Source: Rhizobium album (GTDB taxonomy: Bacteria > Pseudomonadota > Alphaproteobacteria > Rhizobiales > Rhizobiaceae). Taken from it: a stretch of 64,000 bases of DNA. Positions 56,702 to 64,000 of the stretch are shown here, one piece after another. The notes under the pieces are model-generated. The model made no database searches and was not told the origin of the DNA. It was given only the letters and a program-made list of their open reading frames with translations. Every line of letters begins with the position of its first letter. Within the stretch, counting starts at the first letter, position 1. Location of the stretch: assembly GCF_003122325.1 (NCBI RefSeq), contig NZ_QFBC01000010.1, positions 124,001 through 188,000 on the forward strand, read 5' to 3'. The position numbers and the translations under genes were made by a program.

Positions 56702-56800
56702 ATATCTTTGGGGAGACGGGATTAGTCTTGATCCCAAGCGACGGTGGCAAGGCAGCGACAGACTGCCGAAAAAACCCGATACAGCCGCAGGGAACAGAGA

Positions 56801-57883
56801 GTGACATCCGCGTCCGTTAACGACATCGAATTCCGTTCGGTCACCAAGCGTTATGGCGCGGTGACGGCGGTGACCGACATCAATCTCGCCGTGCCGAAAG
56901 GCGCGTTCGTCGCACTGCTCGGCCCGTCCGGCTGCGGCAAGACCACCTGCCTGCGCATGATCGGCGGCTTCGAGCAGCCGAGCGAGGGCGAGGTGCAGAT
57001 CGGCGGTGCCGCCATGGCCGGCATTCCGCCCTATCGGCGGCCGGTCAACATGGTGTTCCAGCATTATGCCCTCTTCCCACATTTCGACGTCGAGGCGAAC
57101 GTCGCCTACGGCCTGAAGCAGATGCGGCCGAAGATCGAGGCGGCGGAAATTTCACGCCGGGTCGGCGCGGCGCTCGAGATGGTGCGTCTCGGCGGTTTCG
57201 GCAAGCGCCGCATCCACGAGATGTCGGGCGGCCAGCAGCAGCGCGTGGCGCTTGCCCGCGCACTGGTCAACAAGCCGAAGGTGCTGCTGCTCGACGAACC
57301 GCTCGCCGCTCTCGACAAGAAGCTGCGCACCGCCATGCAGATCGAGCTGCAGACGCTGCAGCGCGAACTCGGCATCACCTTCGTGCTCGTCACCCACGAC
57401 CAGGAAGAGGCGCTGTCGATGAGCGACAAGGTCTGCGTCATGAGCGCCGGCCGCATCGTGCAGTTCGCCAGCCCCCAGGAGGTCTACGACCGCCCGGCCA
57501 ATATCTTCGTCGCCGATTTCGTCGGCAAGACCAACCGCCTCTCCGGAACGCTCGAAAACGGCAATGCCGTGCGTCTGTCCTCCGGCGCCCTGATGCCGGT
57601 CCGCGATACGTTGCTGGCGCCGGGTACGGCCCTGACGCTTGCAGTTCGTCCGGAAGCGATCCGCCTCGCCAAGGCCGCGGAAGCGGCAGGCGGTATCGCC
57701 GGCACCGTCACCCACCGCATCTTTCTCGGCTCCAGCGTCGAATATTCCGTCGCCGTTTCGGGCCTCGGCGACCTGCTCGTCACGGCGGAACGGCAATCGC
57801 TGGCCGCGGACGGTCTCGCCGAACCGGGCGATCCCGTCCGGCTCGTCTTCGACCCCTCGGGTGCCCACGTCTTTCCGGCATGA
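56801..57883 (+). CDS. ABC transporter ATP-binding protein (PotA class)
   Basis: The 360-residue ATPase has Walker A GPSGCGKTT, Q loop FQHYALFPHF, signature MSGGQQQRVALARAL, Walker B VLLLDEPLAALD, switch LVTHDQEEA and a C-terminal TOBE domain. The GTG at 56801 (giving VTSASVNDIEF) is preferred to the GTG at 56744 because the extra residues are a basic low-complexity tail absent from relatives. First gene of a four-gene polyamine/opine-class importer; the order ATPase-receptor-permease-permease differs from the importer at 50.9 kb. Confidence 0.9.
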   Translation: MTSASVNDIEFRSVTKRYGAVTAVTDINLAVPKGAFVALLGPSGCGKTTCLRMIGGFEQPSEGEVQIGGAAMAGIPPYRRPVNMVFQHYALFPHFDVEANVAYGLKQMRPKIEAAEISRRVGAALEMVRLGGFGKRRIHEMSGGQQQRVALARALVNKPKVLLLDEPLAALDKKLRTAMQIELQTLQRELGITFVLVTHDQEEALSMSDKVCVMSAGRIVQFASPQEVYDRPANIFVADFVGKTNRLSGTLENGNAVRLSSGALMPVRDTLLAPGTALTLAVRPEAIRLAKAAEAAGGIAGTVTHRIFLGSSVEYSVAVSGLGDLLVTAERQSLAADGLAEPGDPVRLVFDPSGAHVFPA

Positions 57884-57921
57884 AATCGTAAAGCAGCCAA
57901 AATATAAAAGGGAACAACGAC

Positions 57922-59082
57922 ATGAGCAAAGATTACAAGGACAGCCTGCCGATCTCCGCCAGCCGCTTCATGGAGGAATTCATGCGGCTGAAACGCGGCT
58001 CGGTGAGCCGCCGCCATTTCCTCGGCGTCACCGGCCTGGGGCTTGCCGCCGCCGTCATCGCCCGCGTCCCCGGCCTGCAGGGCGGCGCAGCCTACGCCCA
58101 GGATCTCGGCACGCAGATGTCGATCGCCACCTGGCCGAACTACCACGACCCGGCCACCTTCGAAGCCTTCACGGCAGCGACGGGCGTTGCCGTCGAAGTC
58201 AACGTCTTCGGCTCCAACGAAGAAATGCTGGCGAAGCTGCAGGCCGGCGCCTCGGGCTGGGACCTGTTCGTGCCGACCAACTACACGATCTCCACCTATG
58301 TGAAGCTCGGCCTGATCGACGAACTCGATATTGCCAAGGCGCCGAACTTCAGCCCATCGACCCAGAACACCCGCTTCACCAACGAAGGCATGGTCGACGG
58401 CAAGACCTATGCGCTGCCGAAGAACTGGGGCACCACCGGCTTTGCCGTCAACACCGGCAAGATCAAGACGCCGATGACCTCGTGGAAGGATTTCTTCGAG
58501 TTGGCACAGACCGAGGCCGACGGCCGCGCCATGGTGCATGATTACCAGCTGACCACCATCGGCAATGCGCTGGTTTCGCTTGGCTATTCCTTCAACTCCA
58601 TCAAGCCGGAAGAACTGGCCAAGGCCGAGGAACTGCTGATCAAGGTCAAGCCGCACCTCTACGCCATCAACAGCGACTACCAGCCCTCGATGCGCGCCAC
58701 CGACGCGTGGCTCACCATGTGCTGGACCAATGACGGCGCCCAGCTCAACCGCGACATGCCGGAGATTGCCTACATCCTCGGCAAGGACGGCGGCGAGATC
58801 TGGACCGATTTCTACGCCATCCCCAAGGATGCGCCGAACAAGGCGGCCGGTTATGCGCTGCTCAACTTCCTGATGGACCCTGCCGTCGCCGTGAAGGAAC
58901 ACATCGCCAACGGCGCGCCGACCACCGACAGCCGCGTCATCGCGCTGCTGCCGGCGGAGATTACCTCGAACAAGATCGTCTATCCGGATGAAGCAGCCCT
59001 CACCCCGCTCGAATTCGGCGCCGCCGTGACGCTCACCGATCCAGGCCGGGCAGAGCTGATGGCGCGGTTCAAGTCGGCCTGA
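57922..59082 (+). CDS. Spermidine/putrescine-type substrate-binding protein, Tat-exported
   Basis: The 386-residue PotD-like receptor carries a twin-arginine signal: SRRHFLG at residues 29-35, then a hydrophobic core and AYAQ cleavage site near 57. The mature domain has MSIATWPNYHDPATFEAFTAATG, VPTNYTISTYVKLGLIDELD, LPKNWGTTGFAVNT and the C-terminal FMDPAVAVKEHIANGAPTT pattern of polyamine receptors. An N-terminal extension of about 28 residues precedes the Tat motif. Ligand is a polyamine or similar cation by family; not proven. Confidence 0.9.
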   Translation: MSKDYKDSLPISASRFMEEFMRLKRGSVSRRHFLGVTGLGLAAAVIARVPGLQGGAAYAQDLGTQMSIATWPNYHDPATFEAFTAATGVAVEVNVFGSNEEMLAKLQAGASGWDLFVPTNYTISTYVKLGLIDELDIAKAPNFSPSTQNTRFTNEGMVDGKTYALPKNWGTTGFAVNTGKIKTPMTSWKDFFELAQTEADGRAMVHDYQLTTIGNALVSLGYSFNSIKPEELAKAEELLIKVKPHLYAINSDYQPSMRATDAWLTMCWTNDGAQLNRDMPEIAYILGKDGGEIWTDFYAIPKDAPNKAAGYALLNFLMDPAVAVKEHIANGAPTTDSRVIALLPAEITSNKIVYPDEAALTPLEFGAAVTLTDPGRAELMARFKSA

Positions 59083-59109
59083 CGGGCTGCGAGGGGTCTG
59101 GCGGACCTG

Positions 59110-59197
59110 CCCCTCACCCGTGATCGGCGGGGCGCAAGCCTCGCCTCCTCCCCTTCTCCCCTCGGGGAGAAGGTGGCCCGAAGGGGCGGATGAGGGG
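59110..59197. repeat. Rhizobial palindromic repeat, first copy inside the second ABC operon
   Basis: An 88-bp element with inverted ends CCCCTCA (59110-59116) and TGAGGGG (59191-59197) and inner CTTCTCCCC/GGGGAGAAG arms. It lies between the receptor and permease genes. Confidence 0.75.
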
Positions 59198-59228
59198 CTG
59201 ACACGACCAGCCTCGGCGCTTGTCGCAC

Positions 59229-59282
59229 CCCCTCATCCCGCTGCGTCCTGCAGCCCCTTCTCCCCGAAGGGAGAAGGGGCTG
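59229..59282. repeat. Second palindromic repeat with 14-bp perfect stem
   Basis: CCCCTCATCC at 59229 opens a segment like the start of the element at 45424; it contains CAGCCCCTTCTCCC (59251-59264), loop CGAA and GGGAGAAGGGGCTG (59269-59282). The stem ends 51 nt before the permease start. No T-run follows, so it is a stabilising or attenuating hairpin rather than a terminator. Confidence 0.8.
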
Positions 59283-59333
59283 GGCGCACCCATTCATACT
59301 CTCTCTCCAACCCGACACCGGAAACACTGCAGC

Positions 59334-60200
59334 ATGCCTTTAGCCCCCGCCACGAAACGAAACCTCGTCACCTCGGCGCTCGTCGCGCCGGCGGCGGCGT
59401 GGCTGTTCGTGTTCCTGGTGCTGCCGTTCATCGCCATCCTGGTCTTCGCCTTCGGCGAGCGCGCACCCGAGGGCGGTTACCAGGCAGCCTTCACTTTCGC
59501 GCAGTTCGCCAATCTCGGCTCGCGCGCCGCTGCCTTCCGCAACACCATGATGATCGCCCCGGTCGGCGCCTTCCTCTGCCTCATCGTCGCCTATCCCGTC
59601 GCCTATTTCCTCGCCGTCAAGGCCAGCCCGAAATACCGGCTGGTGCTGGTGTCGCTGGTGGTGGTGCCCTTCTGGACCAGCCTTTTGGTGCGCACCTATG
59701 CCTGGATGTACATCCTCGGTTCGCGCGGCCTGCCCAACCTGCTCGACATGGTCGGCATCAGCGATGTCAGGATGCTGAACACGCCGGGCGCCGTGCTGCT
59801 CGGCATCGTCTACGGTTACCTGCCGCTGATGATCATGCCGATCTATGTCAGCCTCGAAAAGCTCGACCTGCGCCTGCTGGAAGCCTCCGCCGATCTCGGC
59901 GCAAAACCGCTCTCGACCTTCTTCGGCATCACCCTGCCGCTGTCGCTGCCCGGCGTCATGACCGGCACCGCACTCGTCACCATCCTGCTGCTCGGCGAAT
60001 ACCTGATCCCGCAGTTGCTCGGCGGCGGCAAGGTGTTCTTCATCGGCAACGCGCTGGTCGACCTCTTCCTGCAATCGCGCAACTGGCCGTTCGGCTCGGC
60101 GATCGCCGTGACGCTGGTCGCCGTCGTCGTCCTCGTGCTGCTGGTCGCCATGCGCATCGCCTGGCGGTTTGCCGGCACCCGCCAGGTGGATCTCGTCTGA
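59334..60200 (+). CDS. ABC transporter permease (PotB class)
   Basis: Inner-membrane subunit of 288 residues with six spans and the EAA loop KLDLRLLEASADLGAKPLSTFFGITLPLSLPG. The ATG at 59334 has only a weak GGAAAC binding site; the open frame continues upstream to 59220 but would then translate the repeat element. Shares one base with the next permease. Confidence 0.9.
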   Translation: MPLAPATKRNLVTSALVAPAAAWLFVFLVLPFIAILVFAFGERAPEGGYQAAFTFAQFANLGSRAAAFRNTMMIAPVGAFLCLIVAYPVAYFLAVKASPKYRLVLVSLVVVPFWTSLLVRTYAWMYILGSRGLPNLLDMVGISDVRMLNTPGAVLLGIVYGYLPLMIMPIYVSLEKLDLRLLEASADLGAKPLSTFFGITLPLSLPGVMTGTALVTILLLGEYLIPQLLGGGKVFFIGNALVDLFLQSRNWPFGSAIAVTLVAVVVLVLLVAMRIAWRFAGTRQVDLV

Positions 60201-61024
60201 TGCGCGCCCTCGTTTCCGCCGTCTACCTGTTCCTCTATGCGCCGATCGCTCTGGTGGTGCTGTTCTCCTTCAATGCCGGGCGCAATGCCAGCGAGTTCAC
60301 CGGCTTCTCGACGCAATGGTACGGCAAGGCGCTGTCCAACGGCTTCCTCACCGACGCGCTGATCAACAGCCTGATCATCGCCTTCACCAGCGCCACGCTC
60401 GCCGCCGTGTTCGGCACGATGGCGGCCCTCGGCATGGAACGCCTGTCGCCACGCGCCCGCGCCGTCTTCGACGGCCTGTTCGCCGCGGCGATCGTCGTGC
60501 CGGGCGTCGTCATCGGCATCGCCACGCTGGTGGCGCTGGTGGAGGTCTTCGCCTTCATCAATCCGGTGCTGGCAAGCCTCTGGCCCGGCGAACGGCCGCC
60601 GAAGATCGGCCTCGGCTACGGCTCGATCATCGCCGCCCACGGGCTGTTCTCGATGGCGCTGGTGACGATGATCGTCAAGGCGCGCATCTCAAGCCTCGGC
60701 CGCGACATCGTCGAAGCCTCCGGCGATCTCTACGCCACGCCGCTCACCACCTTCCGGCAGATCGTGCTGCCGCAGATCCTGCCGTCGATCCTCGCCGGCT
60801 TCCTGCTCGCCTTCACCTTTTCCTTCGACGATTTCATCGTCGCCTTCTTCGTCGCCGGCTCGAAGACGACGCTGCCGATGTATGTCTTCGCCTCGATCCG
60901 CCGCGGCGTCACGCCGGAAATCAATGCCATCGCCACGCTGGTGCTCGTCGCCTCGCTGGTGATGATCGTCGTCGCCCGCGTGCTGATGCGCGAACGCAAG
61001 GCGAAGACCGCCGCCACGGAGTAA
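60200..61024 (+). CDS. ABC transporter permease (PotC class)
   Basis: Second permease subunit, 274 residues, about six spans, EAA loop SLGRDIVEASGDLYATPLTTFRQIVLPQILPS and the PotC-like ending FDDFIVAFFVAGSKTTLPMYVFASIRRGVTPEINA, which is typical of polyamine permeases. The ATG overlaps the preceding stop (TGATG). Four bases separate it from the SDR gene. Confidence 0.92.
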   Translation: MRALVSAVYLFLYAPIALVVLFSFNAGRNASEFTGFSTQWYGKALSNGFLTDALINSLIIAFTSATLAAVFGTMAALGMERLSPRARAVFDGLFAAAIVVPGVVIGIATLVALVEVFAFINPVLASLWPGERPPKIGLGYGSIIAAHGLFSMALVTMIVKARISSLGRDIVEASGDLYATPLTTFRQIVLPQILPSILAGFLLAFTFSFDDFIVAFFVAGSKTTLPMYVFASIRRGVTPEINAIATLVLVASLVMIVVARVLMRERKAKTAATE

Positions 61025-61028
61025 CCCC

Positions 61029-61790
61029 ATGATCCTCAAAGACCGCGTCGCCCTCGTCACCGGCGCCGGCTCCGGCATCGGCCGCGCCTCCGCCGCCATC
61101 CTCGCCCGCGAGGGTGCGCATGTCGTCATCGTCGACCGCCAGGCGGACAGTGCCGCCGCATCGCTGGCCGTCATCGAGGCGGAGGGCGGCAGGGCCGAGA
61201 TGCTGGTCGCCGACGTCACCGACGACGGCGCCCTGGAGGCCGGCATCAACGGCGTGCTCGCCCGCCACGGCCGCATCGACATCCTGCACAACCACGCCGG
61301 CGCGCAGGTGGAGGGCGATCTCGAAAGCGTGTCGCTCGACGGCTTCGACCGTTCCTGGGACCTGAACGTCCGCTCGCATTTCCTCGCCGCAAGGCTGGTG
61401 GTGCCGGCAATGAAGGCGGCCGGCAGAGGCGTCATCCTCAACACCTCGTCGTCCTCCGGCATCCTCTACGACCGCGAGATGATCGCCTATACGACCACCA
61501 AGCACGCCGTCATCGCCATGACCCGGCAGATGGCCGGCGACTACGGAAAATTCGGCATCCGCGTCAACGCGCTCTGCCCCGGCTGGGTGGACACGCCCTT
61601 CAACGACCCCTTCATCCGCCAGCTCGGCGGCCGCGAGGCGCTGGAGGCCTATATCCGCGACCGCGTGCCCCTCGGCCGCTGGGGCAGCGTCGAAGAGGTC
61701 GCCGAATCCGTGTTGTTCCTGGTTTCGGACCGCTCGTCCTACATGACGGGGCAGGTGCTGGTTGTCGATGGTGGCGAGACGGTGGTGTGA
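61029..61790 (+). CDS. Short-chain dehydrogenase/reductase (SDR)
   Basis: The 253-residue classical SDR has the cofactor motif TGAGSGIG (11-18), an acidic VDRQ end of beta-2 favouring NAD, NHAG in place of NNAG, the SSS active-site strand, and YTTTKH (Tyr/Lys pair). C-terminal DRSSYMTGQVLVVDGGETVV is typical. It is the last gene of the second ABC operon (4-nt spacing), so it probably oxidises or reduces the imported compound or its product. Confidence 0.92.
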   Translation: MILKDRVALVTGAGSGIGRASAAILAREGAHVVIVDRQADSAAASLAVIEAEGGRAEMLVADVTDDGALEAGINGVLARHGRIDILHNHAGAQVEGDLESVSLDGFDRSWDLNVRSHFLAARLVVPAMKAAGRGVILNTSSSSGILYDREMIAYTTTKHAVIAMTRQMAGDYGKFGIRVNALCPGWVDTPFNDPFIRQLGGREALEAYIRDRVPLGRWGSVEEVAESVLFLVSDRSSYMTGQVLVVDGGETVV

Positions 61791-61951
61791 AAGCGGGCGG
61801 CCATTCGTCGGCCGGCGCCTTCGCCAACTCAGGAGTTCCAGTTCGAGCGCTATGCGCCGATACCAGGCATGCTTCAGGATGTTCCTGACTGTCCCCACTC
61901 TCGCACCATCGGCTATACAGCCACAACGATCGCTCATCCTAAACCTGCATC

Positions 61952-61976
61952 ATGCCGCACTTTCAAAGTGCGGCAT
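61952..61976. repeat. 12-bp perfect inverted repeat in the 341-bp SDR/DUF2834 gap
   Basis: ATGCCGCACTTT and AAAGTGCGGCAT surround a single C, flanked on both sides by CATC. No T-run follows directly, although an A/T-rich tract comes at 62018-62036. The rest of 61791-62131 holds no gene that I can support. Confidence 0.7.
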
Positions 61977-62131
61977 CATCCTGAGCGCGCCTTGAAAGAC
62001 GCACGGCGCTGTAACTGAATATTTTATTTATTATTTCCCGGTAACGCAACTGCGTGGGGAGGATCAGGAATCCCGAACCAAATAACAGACAAGTCCCATG
62101 ATTGGGATTTTTTGTGATGAAGGACGAGGAA

Positions 62132-62440
62132 ATGAGTGCCAGAAACTTCTATTTGGTTATGGCTGTATTGGGAACTGTGGTGCCTTGGTCGTTTTTTGCA
62201 TCTTTCTTCGCACTGAACGGGCCTGATATTCCGCTTTTCCTGCAGTCGTTGTTTGCCAACGGTGCAGCCGGTGGTTTCTCCGCCGATGTACTGATTACGA
62301 TCTTCATATTCTGGGTATGGTCATGGCGGGATGCGGCCAGGAGCAGCGTCGCTTACTGGTGGCTGGTTCTTCCAGCAAGCTTTTTCGTTGGGCTATCGCT
62401 GGCGCTGCCGCTTTACCTGTATCTGCGTGAACGGAATTAA
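62132..62440 (+). CDS. DUF2834 small membrane protein
   Basis: The 102-residue protein has three hydrophobic spans (NFYLVMAVLGTVVPWSFFASFF; ADVLITIFIFWVWSW; YWWLVLPASFFVGLSLALPLYLYL) and a short Arg-containing loop (WRDAARSS). It resembles the DUF2834 family in length and pattern. AAGGA stands eight bases before the ATG at 62132; in-frame alternatives are an ATG at 62117 and a TTG at 62102. Function unknown. Lower GC than neighbours. Confidence 0.8.
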   Translation: MSARNFYLVMAVLGTVVPWSFFASFFALNGPDIPLFLQSLFANGAAGGFSADVLITIFIFWVWSWRDAARSSVAYWWLVLPASFFVGLSLALPLYLYLRERN

Positions 62441-62580
62441 TACCACCGCCTTTCAGGGCCGACCTTTCCGCTTCTCACCCCATCTCGGACATGTTCACAG
62501 CAGCCATGTCGTGGTGCTTCCCGCCGAAACCTGTCTTTTTCCACACCTGCAACGTAACACGGGAAACCACAGGCTGACGT

Positions 62581-63546
62581 TTACCCCTGCAACCGCCGCC
62601 GCGTTTCCGATGCGCTCTCGCGAAAATGCGCCTTGTAGCTGCGCGCAAAGGCCGAAGCCGAGTTGAAGCCCGTCGCCAGGGCGATGTCGGCGAACGGTAG
62701 CCGGCTTTCGATCACCTTGCGCCGCGCCGCATTGAGCCGCAATGCCAGGTAATGAACATGCGGCGGTACGCCGATGCTTTCCTGAAAGAGCGCCTGCAAA
62801 TGGCGGGCGCTGAGACCGATGCGGCGGGCGAGGCGCGCCAGCAGCAGCGGCTCGTCGATATGCTCCTCCATCAGTTTTACCGCCTGCGCCACCCGCTGGT
62901 CCATCACCCGCATGCTGCCGGTGGACGGCATGGCAGACGTCTCCTGCCTTCGGTCGGCCTGTTCGTAGATGAACTGCCGCGACACCTCCAGCGCCAGCGA
63001 ATAGCCTTGCCGCCGCCGAACGATCTCCAGCATCAGATCGACGGTCGGCAGCGAGCCGCCGGTGGTGATCCGCTTGCCGTCGATGACGAAGCGCTCGCGC
63101 ACCATGTCGATCTGCGGATAGGCGCTGGCGAAATCGTCGAAATCCTCCCAATGCGTCGTCGCCCGCACGCTGTCGAGCAAGCTGGTTTCGGCCAGAAGCC
63201 AGGTACCCGATTCGATGCCGGCGACCATGCTGCGGTGACGGGCCGTCTTCGACAGCGCCATCTTCAGCGCCGGTGTGGCGTTCCGGCGCCAGTTGTGGCT
63301 GGAGAGCACGAAGAGCGGCGCCGTCTCCTTCTCCGGACGGAACGCGCCGTCGACCGGGACCGGAATCCGGCTTTTCGTCTCGATCGCCTGTCCGTCCGGG
63401 CTGAAGATCCGCCAGCGATAGAGGTCGCGCCCGACGATACGGTTGACCACACGCAACGGCTCGATCACCGAAGCGACCAGGATCAGGTTGGTGTCGGGCA
63501 GGACGAGGAGATCGATATCGAGCGTTTCCGGGATGGGAGCGAACAT
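62581..63546 (-). CDS. GlxA-family AraC transcriptional regulator (CdhR-like)
   Basis: The 321-residue protein has an N-terminal DJ-1/PfpI-like (glutamine amidotransferase-like) domain (IDLLVLPDTNLILVASVIEPLRVVNR; GIESGTWLLAETSLLD, with Glu-Ser-Gly where amidotransferases have Cys) and a C-terminal AraC domain (about 225-318; LARLARRIGLSARHLQALFQESIG). This is the architecture of GbdR and CdhR, which sense glycine betaine and carnitine. ATG at 63546 starts the domain; the frame is open to 63603. Divergent from the BKACE gene. Confidence 0.88.
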   Translation of the reverse strand: MFAPIPETLDIDLLVLPDTNLILVASVIEPLRVVNRIVGRDLYRWRIFSPDGQAIETKSRIPVPVDGAFRPEKETAPLFVLSSHNWRRNATPALKMALSKTARHRSMVAGIESGTWLLAETSLLDSVRATTHWEDFDDFASAYPQIDMVRERFVIDGKRITTGGSLPTVDLMLEIVRRRQGYSLALEVSRQFIYEQADRRQETSAMPSTGSMRVMDQRVAQAVKLMEEHIDEPLLLARLARRIGLSARHLQALFQESIGVPPHVHYLALRLNAARRKVIESRLPFADIALATGFNSASAFARSYKAHFRESASETRRRLQG

Positions 63547-63575
63547 GGGTCCAGACCGAATGAAGATGTTCCGAT

Positions 63576-63608
63576 AATGTAAAGCACAGTTCCGGGAATG
63601 CAAAGCAC
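63576..63608 (+). promoter_or_regulatory. Direct repeat, probable AraC-type operator
   Basis: AATGTAAAGCAC (63576-63587) and AATGCAAAGCAC (63597-63608) differ at one base and are offset by exactly 21 bp (two helical turns), as for the two half-sites of AraC-family activators. They lie 49-81 bp upstream of the BKACE start. Confidence 0.7.
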
Positions 63609-63656
63609 GGCAACCTGACTTGGATCGTAATGCATTTCAAACACGGGGAGAGAAAC

Positions 63657-64000
63657 ATGCCGCTTGCTATGAATCGCGAAGTTTTCATCACCTGCGCCGT
63701 CACCGGCTCGGGCGATACCGCCGGCAAATCGCCGCATGTGCCGCGTTCGCCGAAGGATATCGCTGCTGCCGCGGTCGATGCCGCCAAGGCCGGCGCCGCC
63801 ATCGTCCACTGTCATGTCCGCGATCCGGAAACCGGCGCGCCGAGCCGCCGCAACGACCTCTACAAGGAAGTCACCGATCGCATCCGTGACGCCGAGGTCG
63901 ACGTGGTTCTCAACCTCACCGCCGGCATGGGCGGCGACATGATTTTCGGCGATGTCGAACACCCGCTGCCGCTCAACCCCAAGGGCACCGACATGGCCGG
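63657..64000 (+). CDS. Beta-keto acid cleavage enzyme (BKACE, DUF849), 5' part
   Basis: Zinc enzyme that uses acetyl-CoA to cleave a beta-keto acid. The first 114 residues are in the window: MNREVFITCAVTGSGDT, the DIAAAAVDAAKAGAAIVHCHVRD zinc motif (His-x-His) and VLNLTAGMGGDM. In carnitine-degrading bacteria a BKACE splits 3-dehydrocarnitine to glycine betaine and acetoacetyl-CoA, and the divergent CdhR-like regulator supports that role. GGGGAGAG stands before the ATG at 63657. The 3' part lies outside. Confidence 0.9.
   Translation, partial: MPLAMNREVFITCAVTGSGDTAGKSPHVPRSPKDIAAAAVDAAKAGAAIVHCHVRDPETGAPSRRNDLYKEVTDRIRDAEVDVVLNLTAGMGGDMIFGDVEHPLPLNPKGTDMA

Overview
The window is 64 kb of GC-rich chromosomal DNA from an alphaproteobacterium, most likely a member of the Rhizobiaceae (Rhizobium/Sinorhizobium/Shinella type). 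The reasons are the gene content and order: the mraZ-rsmH-ftsL-ftsI-murE-murF-mraY-murD-ftsW-murG-murC-murB division/cell-wall cluster, an alphaproteobacterial RNase P RNA, a PPi-type phosphofructokinase, btaAB betaine-lipid genes, an ArsR-methyltransferase fusion in front of metF, type-II lumazine synthase behind an FMN riboswitch, and short CCCCTCA...TGAGGGG palindromic repeats of the kind scattered through rhizobial genomes. The species cannot be fixed from the sequence alone. Coding density is high, and most genes sit in short operons with 1-4 nt overlaps.

Region 1 (1-18 kb, minus strand): the dcw cluster makes lipid II (MurA-F series, MraY, MurG) and the septal synthesis pair FtsW/FtsI. 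It is headed by MraZ with a four-box TGGG operator and followed upstream by rnpB. Behind rnpB lie an FAD amine/amino-acid oxidoreductase, a lytic transglycosylase, and an ATGA-coupled pair of TerB/DnaJ co-chaperone and AmiD-type amidase.

Region 2 (18-42 kb, mixed strands): housekeeping and envelope genes. These are PPi-phosphofructokinase, a LysE exporter, two further lytic transglycosylases and a GH25 lysozyme, a class-C-type serine hydrolase, btaAB for phosphorus-free betaine lipids, a DMT exporter, a 25-residue membrane micropeptide with its own promoter and terminator, metF with its probable SahR repressor and operator, ettA, RNase T2, a lipase-like hydrolase, a compact DMT/CoA-transferase/TPP-enzyme unit of unknown substrate, RidA, a DUF442 phosphatase-like protein, a DUF4432 epimerase-like protein, an L,D-transpeptidase and an orphan ParA.

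Region 3 (42.8-50.6 kb): a minus-strand unit of N-formylglutamate-amidohydrolase-like protein, APC permease, PuuA/GlnT-type glutamine synthetase, aldehyde dehydrogenase and iron alcohol dehydrogenase, with a divergent RpiR regulator. The combination fits uptake of an amino alcohol or amine, gamma-glutamylation, two-step oxidation and deglutamylation. I regard it as the most interesting system here.

Region 4 (50.9-64 kb): two complete Pot/Afu-type ABC importers (the second followed by an SDR and faced by a LuxR-type regulator) flank an FMN riboswitch plus ribH2. The end of the window holds a DUF2834 membrane protein and a GlxA/CdhR-type AraC regulator divergent from a truncated beta-keto-acid cleavage enzyme (BKACE), a layout typical of carnitine catabolism. 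I saw no tRNA, insertion sequence, prophage or CRISPR array.
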